Numbered from the stretch's first letter, positions 12,097 to 23,028 are shown. The stretch is DNA of 64,000 bases from Anthoceros angustus (GCA_010909165.1 VJWM01000193.1:351058-415057); one strand, 5' to 3'. Numbers and translations: made by a program. Notes: generated from the sequence alone by a model not told the origin.

Positions 12097-13020
12097 GGTT
12101 GAGAGGTCACAAGATGAGTTCATGCTGGCGCTCAGTTGGAAGGTGCAGTTGAACTAGGTTCAAGCAGGATCTGCTGCTGTAACCTTATATCTACCAATAC
12201 TTGGAAACTTTTTGACAGGGGGGGTCAGGTATTTTGGCTTCGAAGGCACAAGGGGGAGCCGGGTACGTGCACGCAAAGTTAGTCGGAAGGTAGCTTTGCA
12301 GTTGAACACCAGTGCAGGCTGGGTCCTTGGCTGGTTGTGAAGTGGCAACAGGTGTTGATCAGCTTTAGGCCCAACCAATCCGGAAGCCGGAAGTGGAAAC
12401 CGCGAGTGACTCATGTTATGTCGGTTTGTTTCTGACGTTGGAATGAGCTGCGGCAGATCTTGCTACATGTGTGAGTGAACTCAACGGTGGGCCTTTCTCC
12501 TCCTTTGCTGGGTATCATTCTTTTAGTTTTTCGTCCATCAGTTGCTCTCTTGAGCCGGGACCAGTTAGTGTTGGAAATTAGAGGATCTTATAGAGACGAG
12601 TAGTGAGGGCCTGTTGCCCATACCATCTCCAGTTGTCCAGAATTTTGGGCGTCTGGCGGTTCAGTCACTTGCGTAGAGTCACTCGCCACATTCTATACCG
12701 CCTTCATGTGGGTTATGTATTTTGTCGGGCTCGGAGGTCTCCGAGCTTTGTCTTGTGGAAATACTTATACAGTCCTCCTACCTCCTTGTAAGCAAGCTTA
12801 TGGGCCCAGACATAAACTCATAAACTCCTACCTCCACTCCCTGCATAAGCAAGCTTATGGAATCCTATGGGCCCAAGGTTGCGCATAAGCCGTGGAGCTT
12901 GAATCTCTTGACCAGCCAAGGGCCAATGCTGTGTACAGCAAGTTGTGCATATAAGGCATTTGCAAGACACGAAGGCACTGAAGTAAGAAAACACAAAACT
13001 AGAACCCGATGCGCAGTGTG
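12097..13020. other. Sec61 alpha 3' flank and intergenic
   Basis: The first 320 bases resemble the sequence after the second Sec61 alpha stop (about 17750-18000), so they are duplicated 3' UTR or flank. From about 12780 a short motif (CATAAGC/CAAGCTTATGG/ATGGGCCCA) recurs several times as direct and inverted copies. No gene is seen. Confidence 0.5.
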
Positions 13021-13094
13021 AAGGGTGATGTTATCGATCCACTGTATGTTATCGATCCACTGTATGTTATCGATCCACTGTATGTTATCGATCC
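13021..13094. repeat. 18-bp minisatellite, four units
   Basis: The unit ATGTTATCGATCCACTGT is repeated four times, with the last unit breaking off. It sits about 260 bases before the start codon of the SPPL pseudogene. It ends where sequence shared with the leader of the intact SPPL begins. Confidence 0.9.
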
Positions 13095-13792
13095 CTGTTC
13101 GCCTTCTCGTGGCTTTCTTCCCTTAGAAAACGCGCGAGCCAGCGGCCTGCTTCCTGCAATGGGAGCCACTTGGACTGCTGTTCTGGAAAGATTCTGCACA
13201 TTTGACGTTGCGCAGGAACGCAATTGTCCAATCCATGGGGTTTACACGCTAAAACTGAGTTGGGAGGGCTCGGCATCCATCCGATTACTGCAAGTACGTG
13301 TTGGCTCGTTACTGGGATGATTCCCTGACCTTTAGGCGTTTTCGAAGTAGACCATGGGGATTTGCTCTCCTGGCCGGCAGCTTCATGGCGGTTCTGCAAC
13401 GGGGCTCTTGTAGGTTATGGTCTTACTGACTGCCTCGCTGCTGCTGCACGCCACGGCCGGGGACTTGTCGGATTATGACGATCCGCCCTCCTTGGTTGCG
13501 AAATGATCTTGTCCTGGGAGGTGCTTGCATGCATGCATGCGGATTCCTGGGTGCATTGCCGGGTGGCAGTGCACTATATGTTTGTTGGTCCTTGGTTAGG
13601 TGACAACAGGCGTTGTGGTTTCACCAAGGAGTTGGAGCCCACTGGAAAGGCTCGACTCGGTGCAAGGCTGGATGGCTTATTTGTGCAGGTTGCCGAGTGG
13701 GAACATGTTGTGGGATGCTAGGCGAAGCTTGGGAATTCGGTTAACGGGAAACAGGGGAACCAGTATGTTGGAGTCAGTGCATAGTTCGTTAG

Positions 13793-14069
13793 TCAGATTC
13801 CAAGCTTCTTTGTGGCCAAGCTGTCCAAAACCTGGCGTGCATCTTCCAGTTCATTTTACGTACTTGTCCACCAGGCAGGTGCCCACCATCACGTTCTCCA
13901 GCAGTCCTCTTTCGACAATCAGCGAGTGCAGCTGCAGCGAGTTGCCCTTCCGTAATGCCCCAGTGCTTGCAGAGGCCTTTTGAAGGCAAGCAAAAGTAAC
14001 ATGGCTACCCAAAATCAGCCCCTCCTGCTCCATTTGTCCATACACAATAAGTGCCTCGTGTCCCAGCAG
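13793..14069 (-). pseudogene. PPR-protein gene fragment inserted in SPPL pseudogene
   Basis: On the minus strand this insert reads as pentatricopeptide repeats: ALIVYGQMEQEGLILGS, then VTFACLQKASASTGALRKG, then NVMVGTCLVDKYVK. After one frameshift comes ELEDARQVLDSLATKK. This is the typical P-L-S repeat rhythm of organelle RNA-binding PPR proteins. Comparison with exon 2 of the intact SPPL shows extra sequence here: flanks GTGCATAGTTCG on the left and AGGAAGAAGATGCTC on the right match the intact exon, with about 20 bases of target lost. Only about two repeats are present, with no start or stop of their own, so it is a captured fragment. Confidence 0.8.
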
Positions 14070-15044
14070 GAAGAAGATGCTCATAGCATAGTGCACCTCT
14101 CTTCGTCGCAGATCCTGGGGAATGGTGCACAAATATTACAACCAAGGCAAGGAAGCGTGAGAAGAAGTGTACCCGATGCTGTAGTGCTTGCCTTGGAGGT
14201 GAGAATTGACGGGGGGTTTTGTTTCTAGGAGATCGCATTGTACGTTCACAAAAAGGCTTGAATCGCACAGCGGGCTGGAGCAAGAGCTTGGTTTGTTGTT
14301 AATGACCAATAAGGTGGTGACTGTAATTGCTGTGTTGGTTATTAGTGTGAATGCATTCCTACTTATCACCAACGACTTGTATTGCTTTTGTGTGGGATGT
14401 TAGGATGTCTGTGCAAGACGACGTGTGAGGATAACGATACCGGTGTCGATATCACCATCCCTGTGGCGATGTTGCCCTAAGATGGTGGAAGCCGTCCGAA
14501 AGCCCATTTTGTGGCAGGGAGCAGGGGGTATGTGCAGTATTTCTTCTGTTGTACAACATGTTGGATTTTTTTAGTTTTAGTTGCTGCGGCAGTGTTATAT
14601 TCCTCCTCTTTACCCTGTGTTTACAGTGAGAGTTCTTCTTTTCTCCCCAACTCAGCCAACCCAACTTTTGGATGATGCGGAATGTTTCTTGTGCTTGATG
14701 GCAGTTGTTACTACCCAGAGGTCTTCTTCTCGGTCTCCATGGTGGAGTGAAAAAGAGTCAAAGAGTGAAGTTGTGCTGATGGGCGTTTGGAATGTCAGCT
14801 TATATCAGAGAGCCGATCTGCTTGACTTAGCTGATAGGAATATGCGTGCATAGTGACCACCACCGACCGGAGCTGCTCTCATCTGAATTCTGCTCTCCTT
14901 ATGACATCCCAATCTCTGAAAACTACCGAGAGCAGACATCTCACTTAGTCACCGTAGAGGAGTCCTGGGTTTCCCCTGAGGAGTTTCTAGTGCTCCATTT
15001 TGATTATTGCCGTCTAATGCGTTCAGCAGGTTCTTAATGCAGAA

Positions 15045-15300
15045 CTTTCAAAAGTGTGTGGTGTCACTTTGGTCAGGGTAACTAATCTGGTTTTCTGGGT
15101 TTTCCACCTGGTGGTTTTCCACATGGTTCATACCGACGTCCGAGGACAAAATATGATATTCCGTGTACTGCGTTTAGCAGGTTCTCAATGCAGGGGTTTC
15201 AAGCGTGTGTGGTGTCACTTTTGGTCAGGGTAACTGATTTGGTTTTCTGGGTGTTGGTGGGTTTCCACATGGTTCATACCGACGTCCAAGGACAGAATAT
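15045..15300. repeat. tandem duplication of SPPL exon 7 region
   Basis: About 130 bases containing the exon 7 remnant (GTGTGGTGTCACTTTGGTCAGG) and its downstream intron (GGTTCATACCGACGTC) occur twice in a row. The second copy differs by small indels. It marks the truncated end of the SPPL pseudogene. Confidence 0.8.
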
Positions 15301-15588
15301 ATTAAGTATTTATACAGAGGTTATAGAAGTATATCGGTTAATTAGTTCCATGGTCTATATATGTACCTAGTGTGTAGTTATGTTGACAAGTCAGTCAGCT
15401 ATATGCTAGAACACTGGATCTACATATGGTTGTTGCAAAGATATTGGACCCATTTGTTGGGCTCTGTGCATGCCAAGGGCCAGCTGTAGGGTTTTGTTCT
15501 TAGACAAGTCGGACATTCAGTCTTAGAAGAAAAGGGACACAGTCTCTATCCCAGCAGGACTAAGCAGCAGGGCCATCTGAAAGATAAA

Positions 15589-17748
15589 ATGCCAGGGGGA
15601 GGTTTTCGTGTGTTGCATTTGGTGAGGCCCTTCCTCTCCGTGCTGCCGGAGGTGCAGGCAGCCCAGAGAAAGGTACCCTTCAGGGAGAAGGTGGTGTACA
15701 CAGCAGTGTCGCTGTTCATATTCTTGGTCTGCAGTCAGCTCCCACTCTATGGGATCCACACGCCCATGGGCTTAGATCCCTTGTATTGGTTGCGAGCCAT
15801 GATGGCTTCCACCAGAGGAACTGTGATGGAGCTCGGTATCACGCCAATTGTCACGTCGGGGCTGATCATGCAGCTTCTGACCGGCTCAAACATCATTGAA
15901 GTGAACAACAAGGTCAAGGAGGACCGGAATCTCCTGTAAGTCACACCTCAGATTGTAGACCTCTAAGTCCGGGGATTCAAAATGAGTGTTATTTTTGGGT
16001 GCTGTAGGTCAGAGTGGCTCTTTACCTGCACTGTGGCGTGAGGGAGGGTGTCTCTGGCTTGATTTGCTCCTAACTCTGTCCTTAGGTTCTATTGCCACAG
16101 TTCTCAGGTCTTGGATGCTGTCTGTCATGGCTTTGCTTTGATCCACCCTGATGGTGCTCTTGTGTGGCAGAAATGGTGCTCAGAAGCTCTTGGGAGTGAT
16201 GATCACTATTGGACAAGCTGTACTGTATGTCCTATCAGGGGCGTATGGAGATCTTGGAGCTGGTAACGCCATTCTCGTTGTTGTGCAGCTCACTGCTGCT
16301 GGCATCATCATGGTCTGTTTGGACGAGCTTCTTCAAAAGGGATATGGTTTTGGTTCTGGAATCTCCCTGTTCACTGCCACAAACATTTGGTACGGATTCG
16401 GCTGTTGCGTGCCAAATGTTATGCAGCTCACCTGTTGCCTCTATGCTTTATCTTTCATCTGGTGATATTGGTTGCTGCGCCTCTCTGTACCATGAGCTGT
16501 CTCCACGGTTCTTATCATTAGGTTTGCTGTATTGCCAGTGAAAACGTTTTCTGGAAGGCGTTCAGTCCCCGCACTATCAACAGTGGTCGTGGCCCTCAGT
16601 TCGAAGGAGCAGCTGTTGCCCTTCTCCATGCGGCCTTCTTCAGGATGGGATCGATACAGGCACTGAAACAGGCCTTCTTCCGGCAGGAGCTTGACAATGC
16701 CACTAATCTTCTGGCGACAGTCGTAGTCTTTCTTCTTGTTGTCTACCTTCAGGGTTTTCGGGTTTTGCTTCCAGTACAACACAAAAAGACTCGTGGACAA
16801 AAGGGAAAGTATGCTATTAAGCTTTTCTACACCTCCAGTATGCCCATCATGCTACAAAGTGCTCTTGTCTCCAATCTGTACTTCATGTCCCAGGTGCATG
16901 CACATCCTCACTATTTGTATGGAGTTCCAGGGGGTGTTAGTAAACTACCGGTGTTTGAGCTGCAACGCCGGTAGTGTGTGCATTCAGTAATACTTGTCTC
17001 CTGGCCATGTCTTACAGTTGTTACATAACAAATTTGGAGGCAACTTTTTCGTCCAGCTTCTTGGGAAGTGGAAGGCGGATGAGCAGTCATTCGGTGGTCA
17101 GCTTATCCCCGTTGGGGGGATTGTGTATTACATTACACCTCCAACCAGGTAGAAGCTCGTGCGAGTGCCTCTCCAAGAGTCCCTCTCCAAGAAGTGTTTT
17201 TGCATGTGAGAGCTTCAGTCGTGCTATGGGCCTCTAAATGTGTTAATTGTCCTTATTCGGTGTTGCAGCTTGGGGGATATCGCGTCCAACCCTGTCCATG
17301 CGATGTTCTATTTGACATTTGTGCTGACAGCATGCACCTTGTTCTCGAAGATATGGACTGGAGTCTCTGGCACATCAGCTCGTGATGTGGCGAAGCAATT
17401 GAAGGTAAGCTTTAGCAGTCAGCAATCCCAGCCCTTGTGACTTCAAATGGCCATGTCTGTGAATCGGAAATTCCCGGACACTGATTTCGTCATGCTTGGT
17501 GTGATTAGGAGGAACAAATGGTGATTCCTGGACACCGGGAATGCAACCTTGAAAAGGAGCTGAATCGCTACATCCCAACTGCAGCTGCGTTAGGTGGAAT
17601 GTGTATCGGTGCTCTGACTGTTCTGGCCGACTTGATTGGCGCTTTTGGGTCTGGAACAGGAATCTTGCTCGCTGTCTCCACTATCTTCCAGTATTTTGAG
17701 ATCTTCGAGAAGGAAAAAGTAAAAGCGCTCGGAGCTTTTGGGCTGTAA
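15589..17748 (+). CDS. Sec61 alpha, diverged tandem paralogue
   Basis: A second Sec61 alpha gene with the same six-exon structure: 15589-15935, 16171-16389, 16539-16893, 17018-17148, 17269-17404 and 17509-17748, joining to 475 residues without a stop. All introns are GT-AG and the phases equal those of the first copy. The sequence is far less canonical: [15 protein letters not shown] replaces [10 protein letters not shown]; three residues are missing before GAGNAI; the stretch [17 protein letters not shown] replaces the near-invariant LFHLLITR segment; and the C-terminus ends GAFGL. The ribosome-contact loops ([16 protein letters not shown] and [16 protein letters not shown]) are kept. An open frame with intact splice sites suggests selection still acts. 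It may be a specialised or relaxed channel subunit. It lies just upstream of the intact SPPL. Confidence 0.9.
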
Positions 17749-18435
17749 GGTTGAGAGGTGACAGGATGACCTCACTCTGCGCTCAGTTAGAAGGTGGCGT
17801 ATAACTAGGTTCAGGCAGCATCTGCTGCAGAAGCCTTCATGTACCAACATTTGTAAGTTTGGCTTCCTTCTACTGCATTAGAAGAAGCCGGGTAGGTTCG
17901 CGCAGAGCTAGATAGAAGGTGGTTCTGCAGCTGAATTGGTGACCAGTGCACGCTGGGCTGGGTGCCCGGCTGGTTCTGAGATGGCAACAGGGCTTCTTTA
18001 CCTGTTTGGCTGTGCTTTAACCTGCTGGTCGTGATTTACATGTACGTAGGTCTTTGGGCTTGGAGATGTATTGGAAATCTTTTGTACAAAAGAGCTGAGA
18101 CTTATGTTCCCAAAATGTCTCTCACCTACAGCACCTAGTGAGTCGAAGCTTTGGATCTGGGCACTCACAAAGTAGTAGTCTACCAGGGTGCAAAGACATC
18201 GATACTTAAGTAGGTACCTATTTCCTTCTGGGAATCCGGGGTTTAAGTAGCTGAACACATATGTTACAGGTAGTCTCTTCTGAGTCTTTGCAATTGCAAG
18301 ATCAAACATCTCCCAAGACGGAATGGCCACTTGTGCGATGTATGCTTCTTTCCCACACCCTTGTCTGCACGATCTCAAACCAGCGTTCGATATCGGATCG
18401 CTCATCAAACCCCTCGAATCACAGGATAAGAGGCG
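17749..18435. other. 3' flank of second Sec61 alpha
   Basis: The first 250 bases match the 3' flank of the first Sec61 alpha, continuing the tandem duplication. The rest holds only unconvincing frames on both strands. Confidence 0.45.
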
Positions 18436-18438
18436 TCA

Positions 18439-18822
18439 ATGATTTCTGGTCCCAACAAGAGGAGATCGGAACCCCAAAGGTTTCTGCGTGTACGAGTTCG
18501 CAATATGGGTAAGCAACTCTACGCTGCTCACGGATACAGATTTGCGAGTGTCACCGACGGAGAGGATCGAGTGCCACTTCAGGATCGGATCGCGCGCCAT
18601 CTTCGAGGTCCTAGACTCGAGGATTCTGAGAAGTCCTTGGATTGTGCATTGAAAATCTATGAAAATCAGGGTTCTGATTCTTCGCACTCGCTAGACGAAT
18701 TTCCTTCATCGGACTTGGTACTTGACCACTTGTACCATGTTGAAGTTGAGGGGAGGAAGACACACCGGCTACATATCGGCCTCAATTTGAAGAAGAAAAA
18801 TGAAGTGAAGCGTGAGGGGTGA
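18439..18822 (+). other. uncharacterised 127-codon ORF between Sec61 alpha and SPPL
   Basis: An open frame in unit B with no counterpart in unit A, so it entered after, or was lost from one side of, the duplication. It is charged and has no membrane segment or recognised motif. The 3' end repeats a short GGAGGAAG-CACACCGGCTACATATCG motif that occurs again just downstream (about 18750-18855). It is more likely transposon-derived than a gene. Confidence 0.2.
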
Positions 18823-18869
18823 GGGGAGGAAGGCACACCGGCTACATATCGGGAAGCACGTCGTCTCCA

Positions 18870-18975
18870 GGGACAGCACATCGCCTTCACACGACGGATT
18901 CAAATCGGCTTCACATGATGGATGCAAATTGGCGTGACATGACGGATGCAAATCGGCTTCACATGAGGCAGCAAG
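18870..18975. repeat. degenerate 24-27-bp minisatellite upstream of SPPL
   Basis: Units of the form GATGCAAATCGGCTTCACATGA recur about four times with substitutions. The array lies about 360 bases before the SPPL start, a position comparable to the unrelated 18-bp array before the SPPL pseudogene. Confidence 0.8.
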
Positions 18976-19337
18976 GGCCTGAAGTCGCCGACCAAAGCGT
19001 GAACCCAAAATTCCATTCGGAGCGAACCCAAAACTCAAGATAATTTATTTCGTCTTCTTTACATACACTCTCCCTTCGCGTGGCACTCTCCCCTCACTCA
19101 GAAACTGCGCGAGCCCAGTGGTCTCCTTGCTGTGTCGGAGCTTGCTGTGGGAGCCCCTTGGACTGCTGTTCGGGCAGGATTTCGCACACTATTCGCGCGC
19201 AGGACGCGCAATCGCCCATGGGATTTCCATGCTAAACCTGATTTCAAAAGGAGCTGAGCGTCCATCAGAGGACTGCAAATAAGTGGGGGTCCATTGTTGG
19301 GATGATCCCCTGACCTCTGACATTTCCGAAGCCGACC

Positions 19338-22300
19338 ATGGGGATCTGCTCTTCTGGCCGGCAGCCTCATGGCGGTCCTGCACCGGTGCTCGTGTGGCTG
19401 ATGATCTTGCTGACTGCCGCCCTGCTGCTGCTGCAAGTCGCTGCTCGGGACATATCTGACGATGACGATTCGCCCTCGGTTCCTGGTTGCGACAATGCTT
19501 TTGTGCTGGTAGGTGCATGCATGCAGGTTCGGGGATGCATCACCCGGTGGCTGTGCAGCAGACGCATACGTTTGGTGGTTCTTGGTTAGGTTACAGCATG
19601 CGTTGTGGTTTCGTCTAAGTGGTTGGGGCACATTGGAGATGGGAAGGCTCCAATTTGGAGTGCAAGGCTCCTTCTTTCAGTGGCTGAGTGGGAGCATGTT
19701 GTGGGATGATAGGTGAAAGTCCGGAATTGGGTTAACGGCAAAGAGGGGAACGAGTATGTGGGAGTCAGTGCAAAGTTCGGTGCCAAGATACAGAGCAAAG
19801 AAGAAGATGCTCACAGTGCACCTCTCTTCATCGCAGATCCTAGGGACTGTTGCGCAAATATCACGACCAAGGCAAGGAAGCGTTAGAACTGTACGCGCTG
19901 CCGTAGTGCTTGCCTTGGGAGTGAGAATTGACCGGTGATTTGGTCTCCAGGAAATCCCATTTGTTGTTATGGCTGAGAGGGGGGATTGTACGTTCACAAA
20001 AAAGGCTCGAATTGCACAGCAGGCTGGTGCAAGAGCTTTGTTAGTTGTTAATGACCAACAAGGTGAGGATCCTCATCGGTGTGCTGGTTATTATTGGGAT
20101 GGGCACTCTTTCCTTATCACTGACAACTGGTATGTGCTCTCTGTGTGGGATGTTCACAGGGCTCTATAAGATGGTGTGTGAGGAGAATGATACCTTTGTC
20201 GATATCACCATCCCTGTGGTGATGTTGCCCAAAGATGCTGGAACCAGTCTGGAAGCTAACGTTGTAGCAGGGAAGAGGGGTATGTGAAGATTCTGCCTCT
20301 GTAGCACACCATGCTGGAGCTTCCTTGTCTTAGTTGCGGGGGCAGTAGCTAATCCGTTTGCCCTGTGTTTCTAGTGAGAGTGCTCCTTTTCTCCCCAACT
20401 CGGCCGCTTGTGGATGTTGCGGAAGTTTTCTTGTGGCTGATGGCAGTCGGTACCATTTTGGGGGCTTCTTTCTGGTCTGCATGGAGTGCAAAAGAGGCAT
20501 CAATCCAACACTACAGAAGAGTGAAGGTGTGCTGATCAGCATGTGGAATGTGATCTTGCATCAGAGAGACAATCTGCTTGATCTACCTGTCGTCCAAATA
20601 TGCTTTACATGACAACCAATGAGCAGGGCTGCCCTCTTCTGAACTTTGCTATCCTCATTTTTCATGTCTGCTGATCAGGATGTTGTCGACCCCTGTGTGG
20701 ATGAAAGCCGCGAGGAGAAAAACGTGGTTGACATCAATGTTTATTCAGCAGTGCTATTTCTCGTTCTGGCATCAGCATTTTTGGTGTTGCTCTACTTTCT
20801 CATGTCGAAGTGGTTCCTTATGATTCTGGTGGTCGTCTTCTGTATTGGTGGAGTTGAGGTAATTTCCGCCCCTCAGTCTCTGAAAGGCTACCGATAGCAG
20901 ACTTCCATCGTAGAGTTCGGTTCTCCTGCAAGGAGTTTCTAGTGCTCTATTTTCTGTCTTGACATCTAATGCGTTTAGCATGCTCTTATTGCAGGGCTTG
21001 CAAACCTGTGTGGTGTCACTTCTGTCAAGGTAAATGATCTGCTTCCATGGATTTTGGTGACTTATGGGAAGTGGGTTACGGTTTATCTATTGCTGAAATC
21101 CCTGCAAAACAGAGGTGCCTTCTGCTTTGACCTTTACAGGTGGTTTACATGTACCCATGGTTTCTTGCTTGCTCCCCCAACCCTGCAGGTTTGCGCCCAG
21201 TTTAGCTTCCATTTATGTAAACGTACCCTTAATCGGGGACATATCAGTGCTCTCGCTTCTTGTTGCTCCTTTCTGCATCACATTCGGAGTGTTGTGGGCA
21301 GTATTTCGGCATCTCTCCTTTGCCTGGATCGCTCAGGATATTCTTGTAAGTTCTCATTTGGACGTCCTCTGTCTCACCATTTCCTGCCGGCTCCCTGTTG
21401 TCATAACTGACAAATCTTATTGCACTGTGTTTGTTCTCCAGGGCATTTCATTGATTCTGACAGTGCTCCAAATTGTGCAACTTCCTAACATCAAGGTGTG
21501 CTGTTGTAATTACTCGCCTCCATAGACACCTAGGTGTGTAGAATAGGCAACAGCCCGTGTTCTCTGTACTGCTTTTGTAACCATGGGCTATTGGACACAG
21601 GTTTCCACAGTGCTATTGAGTTGTGCATTCTTCTACGACATTTTCTGGGTGTTCATATCACCTTATTTCTTCCACGAGAGTGTGATGATTGTGGTAAGTA
21701 AATCGCTGATGTCTGTGCCCTTCTCTTACCGCGTCTCCTGCCGGTTAGTCCGATCCAAGGATTCTCATCTAGTGCCCATGCCAGGTTGCTCGAGGTGACA
21801 GAAGCGGAGGAGATGGTATTCCGATGCTTCTCAAGGTTCCCAGACTGTATGACCCATGGGGTGGTTACAGCATTATAGGTTTTGGAGACATTCTTTTGCC
21901 AGGCCTGCTGGTCTCCTTCTGTCTCAGGTAAGTCACCAGCTATGAGCTTGTTGCCAGTGATCGCAGAAGAGGCTGGATCATAATCATAACCCTTGAGGTA
22001 TCGCTGTTGCCATTTCGCAGGTATGACTGGGCAGCCAAGAAGAGCCTCTCGAAAGGATACTTCTTGTGGGCAATCATGGGTTACGGTTTCGGTAGGTCTC
22101 TACACCAGCCTTGCTTGCGCTCAAAGCCCACCAGCCCGAAATCCCATTTCGGCATCTGGACTAATGAGTACTGTGATCTTGGATCCTCTCCAGGCCTCTT
22201 CCTGACTTACGTGGCACTTAACCTGATGGACGGCAACGGTCAACCGGCGCTTCTGTACATCGTACCTTGCACACTCGGTAACAAACGCAACACCTCCCCA

Positions 22301-22506
22301 CTTCCTAACGCCGTGTGCATCTCCATCTGTTCCCACCTATAGCTAACCGGCATTCCACGTGTATAACGTACCCCGCAGGAACTGTGCTCTTCCTGGCCTG
22401 GAGGAGGGGGGAGATGAACCTCCTGTGGAGCCAGGACGACGAAGACGTGAAAGGGGAAGTAGAACCACCTCACACGGCAGCAGTACCCGCAGTCGGTGTA
22501 TCATAG
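19338..22506 (+). CDS. signal peptide peptidase-like protease with PA domain (SPPL)
   Basis: Intramembrane GxGD aspartyl protease of the plant SPPL2-5 type, cutting type II transmembrane segments in endomembranes. Fourteen exons join in frame to 552 residues: 19338-19508, 19713-19871, 19951-20062, 20160-20279, 20375-20526, 20679-20858, 20995-21029, 21189-21345, 21442-21495, 21601-21693, 21785-21927, 22021-22091, 22194-22277, 22379-22506. Residues 1-37 form a signal peptide. The lumenal PA domain (about 58-190) includes [25 protein letters not shown] and [11 protein letters not shown]. The membrane part carries all active-site motifs: FYDIFWVF (Asp 393), GFGDILLPG (Asp 446) and QPALLY (PAL at 500-502). 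Intron 2 appears to start with GC (AAG/GCAAGG); the other introns are GT-AG. The exon 8 acceptor at 21188 was chosen because it keeps the family spacing. A dead copy precedes it at 13353. Confidence 0.93.
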
Positions 22507-22956
22507 TTCACCCAGCACGTCACCCACCACGAGCTGACAATCGGGTACATAGACCCTCCTCCTGTTTTCTGCGGACGGGACTCCAGTACAGCGGCCCCGT
22601 CCATTCATTTCTGGACAGGCCTGTTCCCAACTTGGCAGCAGTAGCACCGGTTATGGGTGAGAGCCTCTCTTCTCTCACCCAAAACGGACACCCTTCGTAC
22701 AAATTATTGGAGGAGTCCAGAAATCCGTCCCTCCACCTAGAAAGGAGGCCCAAGGACGGATAGCACGGGCAGGCCACACGCTACTTTCGCCTTCTCCTCC
22801 TTTTATTCACTAGTTGTCGGACTGGGTTGCATCAGACTTTATTCGCAGGTGAGTGCGCTTTATTCCAGAGGAGAAAGGGACGTGGGTCTGGATATCGGCA
22901 CCCTAGAGCTCCGATGTCGGAACGGAATATTATTGGGTGCTGGCGTCCCTTCTGGA
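22507..22956. other. SPPL 3' flank
   Basis: GC-balanced sequence with overlapping short frames on both strands and no protein motif I can name. It probably includes the SPPL 3' UTR. Confidence 0.4.
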
Positions 22957-23028
22957 TGGACGGGACGTGAGTCGAACACGCAACCTTCTGATCCGCAGGT
23001 AGACGGGACACCACTTCGTAATGAGTTT
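22957..23028 (-). other. tRNA-Trp-like relic (tRNA pseudogene or SINE head)
   Basis: On the minus strand the 3' half reads GATCAGAAGGTTGCGTGTTC then GACTCACGTC, almost the anticodon-stem-to-T-arm of plant tRNA-Trp, with an intact B box (GTTCGACTC). The 5' half is eroded: the anticodon loop no longer reads CCA, the anticodon stem keeps about three pairs, and the acceptor 5' strand is not recognisable. It cannot be a functional tRNA. A tRNA-derived SINE head is the alternative; no poly(A) or simple tail was found next to it. Confidence 0.45.

Larger units (their letters stand above)
13353..15310 (+). pseudogene. SPPL pseudogene (unit A of the tandem duplication)
   Basis: A broken copy of the intact SPPL gene at 19338-22506, recognisable exon by exon and in intron sequence. 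Exon 1 (ATG 13353, MGICSPGRQ) meets a TAG after about 19 codons and then shifts frame. Exon 2 is interrupted by a PPR-gene fragment (about 13793-14069). Exon 3 lacks some 25 bases and is frameshifted. Exon 4 contains a TAA. Exon 5 has several indels. Exon 6 and its flanks are deleted. The exon 7 region is duplicated in tandem (about 15035 and 15180), and nothing downstream is left, so the catalytic Asp residues are absent. The protein would have been an intramembrane aspartyl protease. The upstream leader is also shared with the intact gene, so this arose by segmental duplication, not retroposition. Confidence 0.9.

Noticed and set aside
13009-13320. ORF with IDPLYV repeats
   Set aside because: Produced by the 18-bp minisatellite; open in more than one frame.
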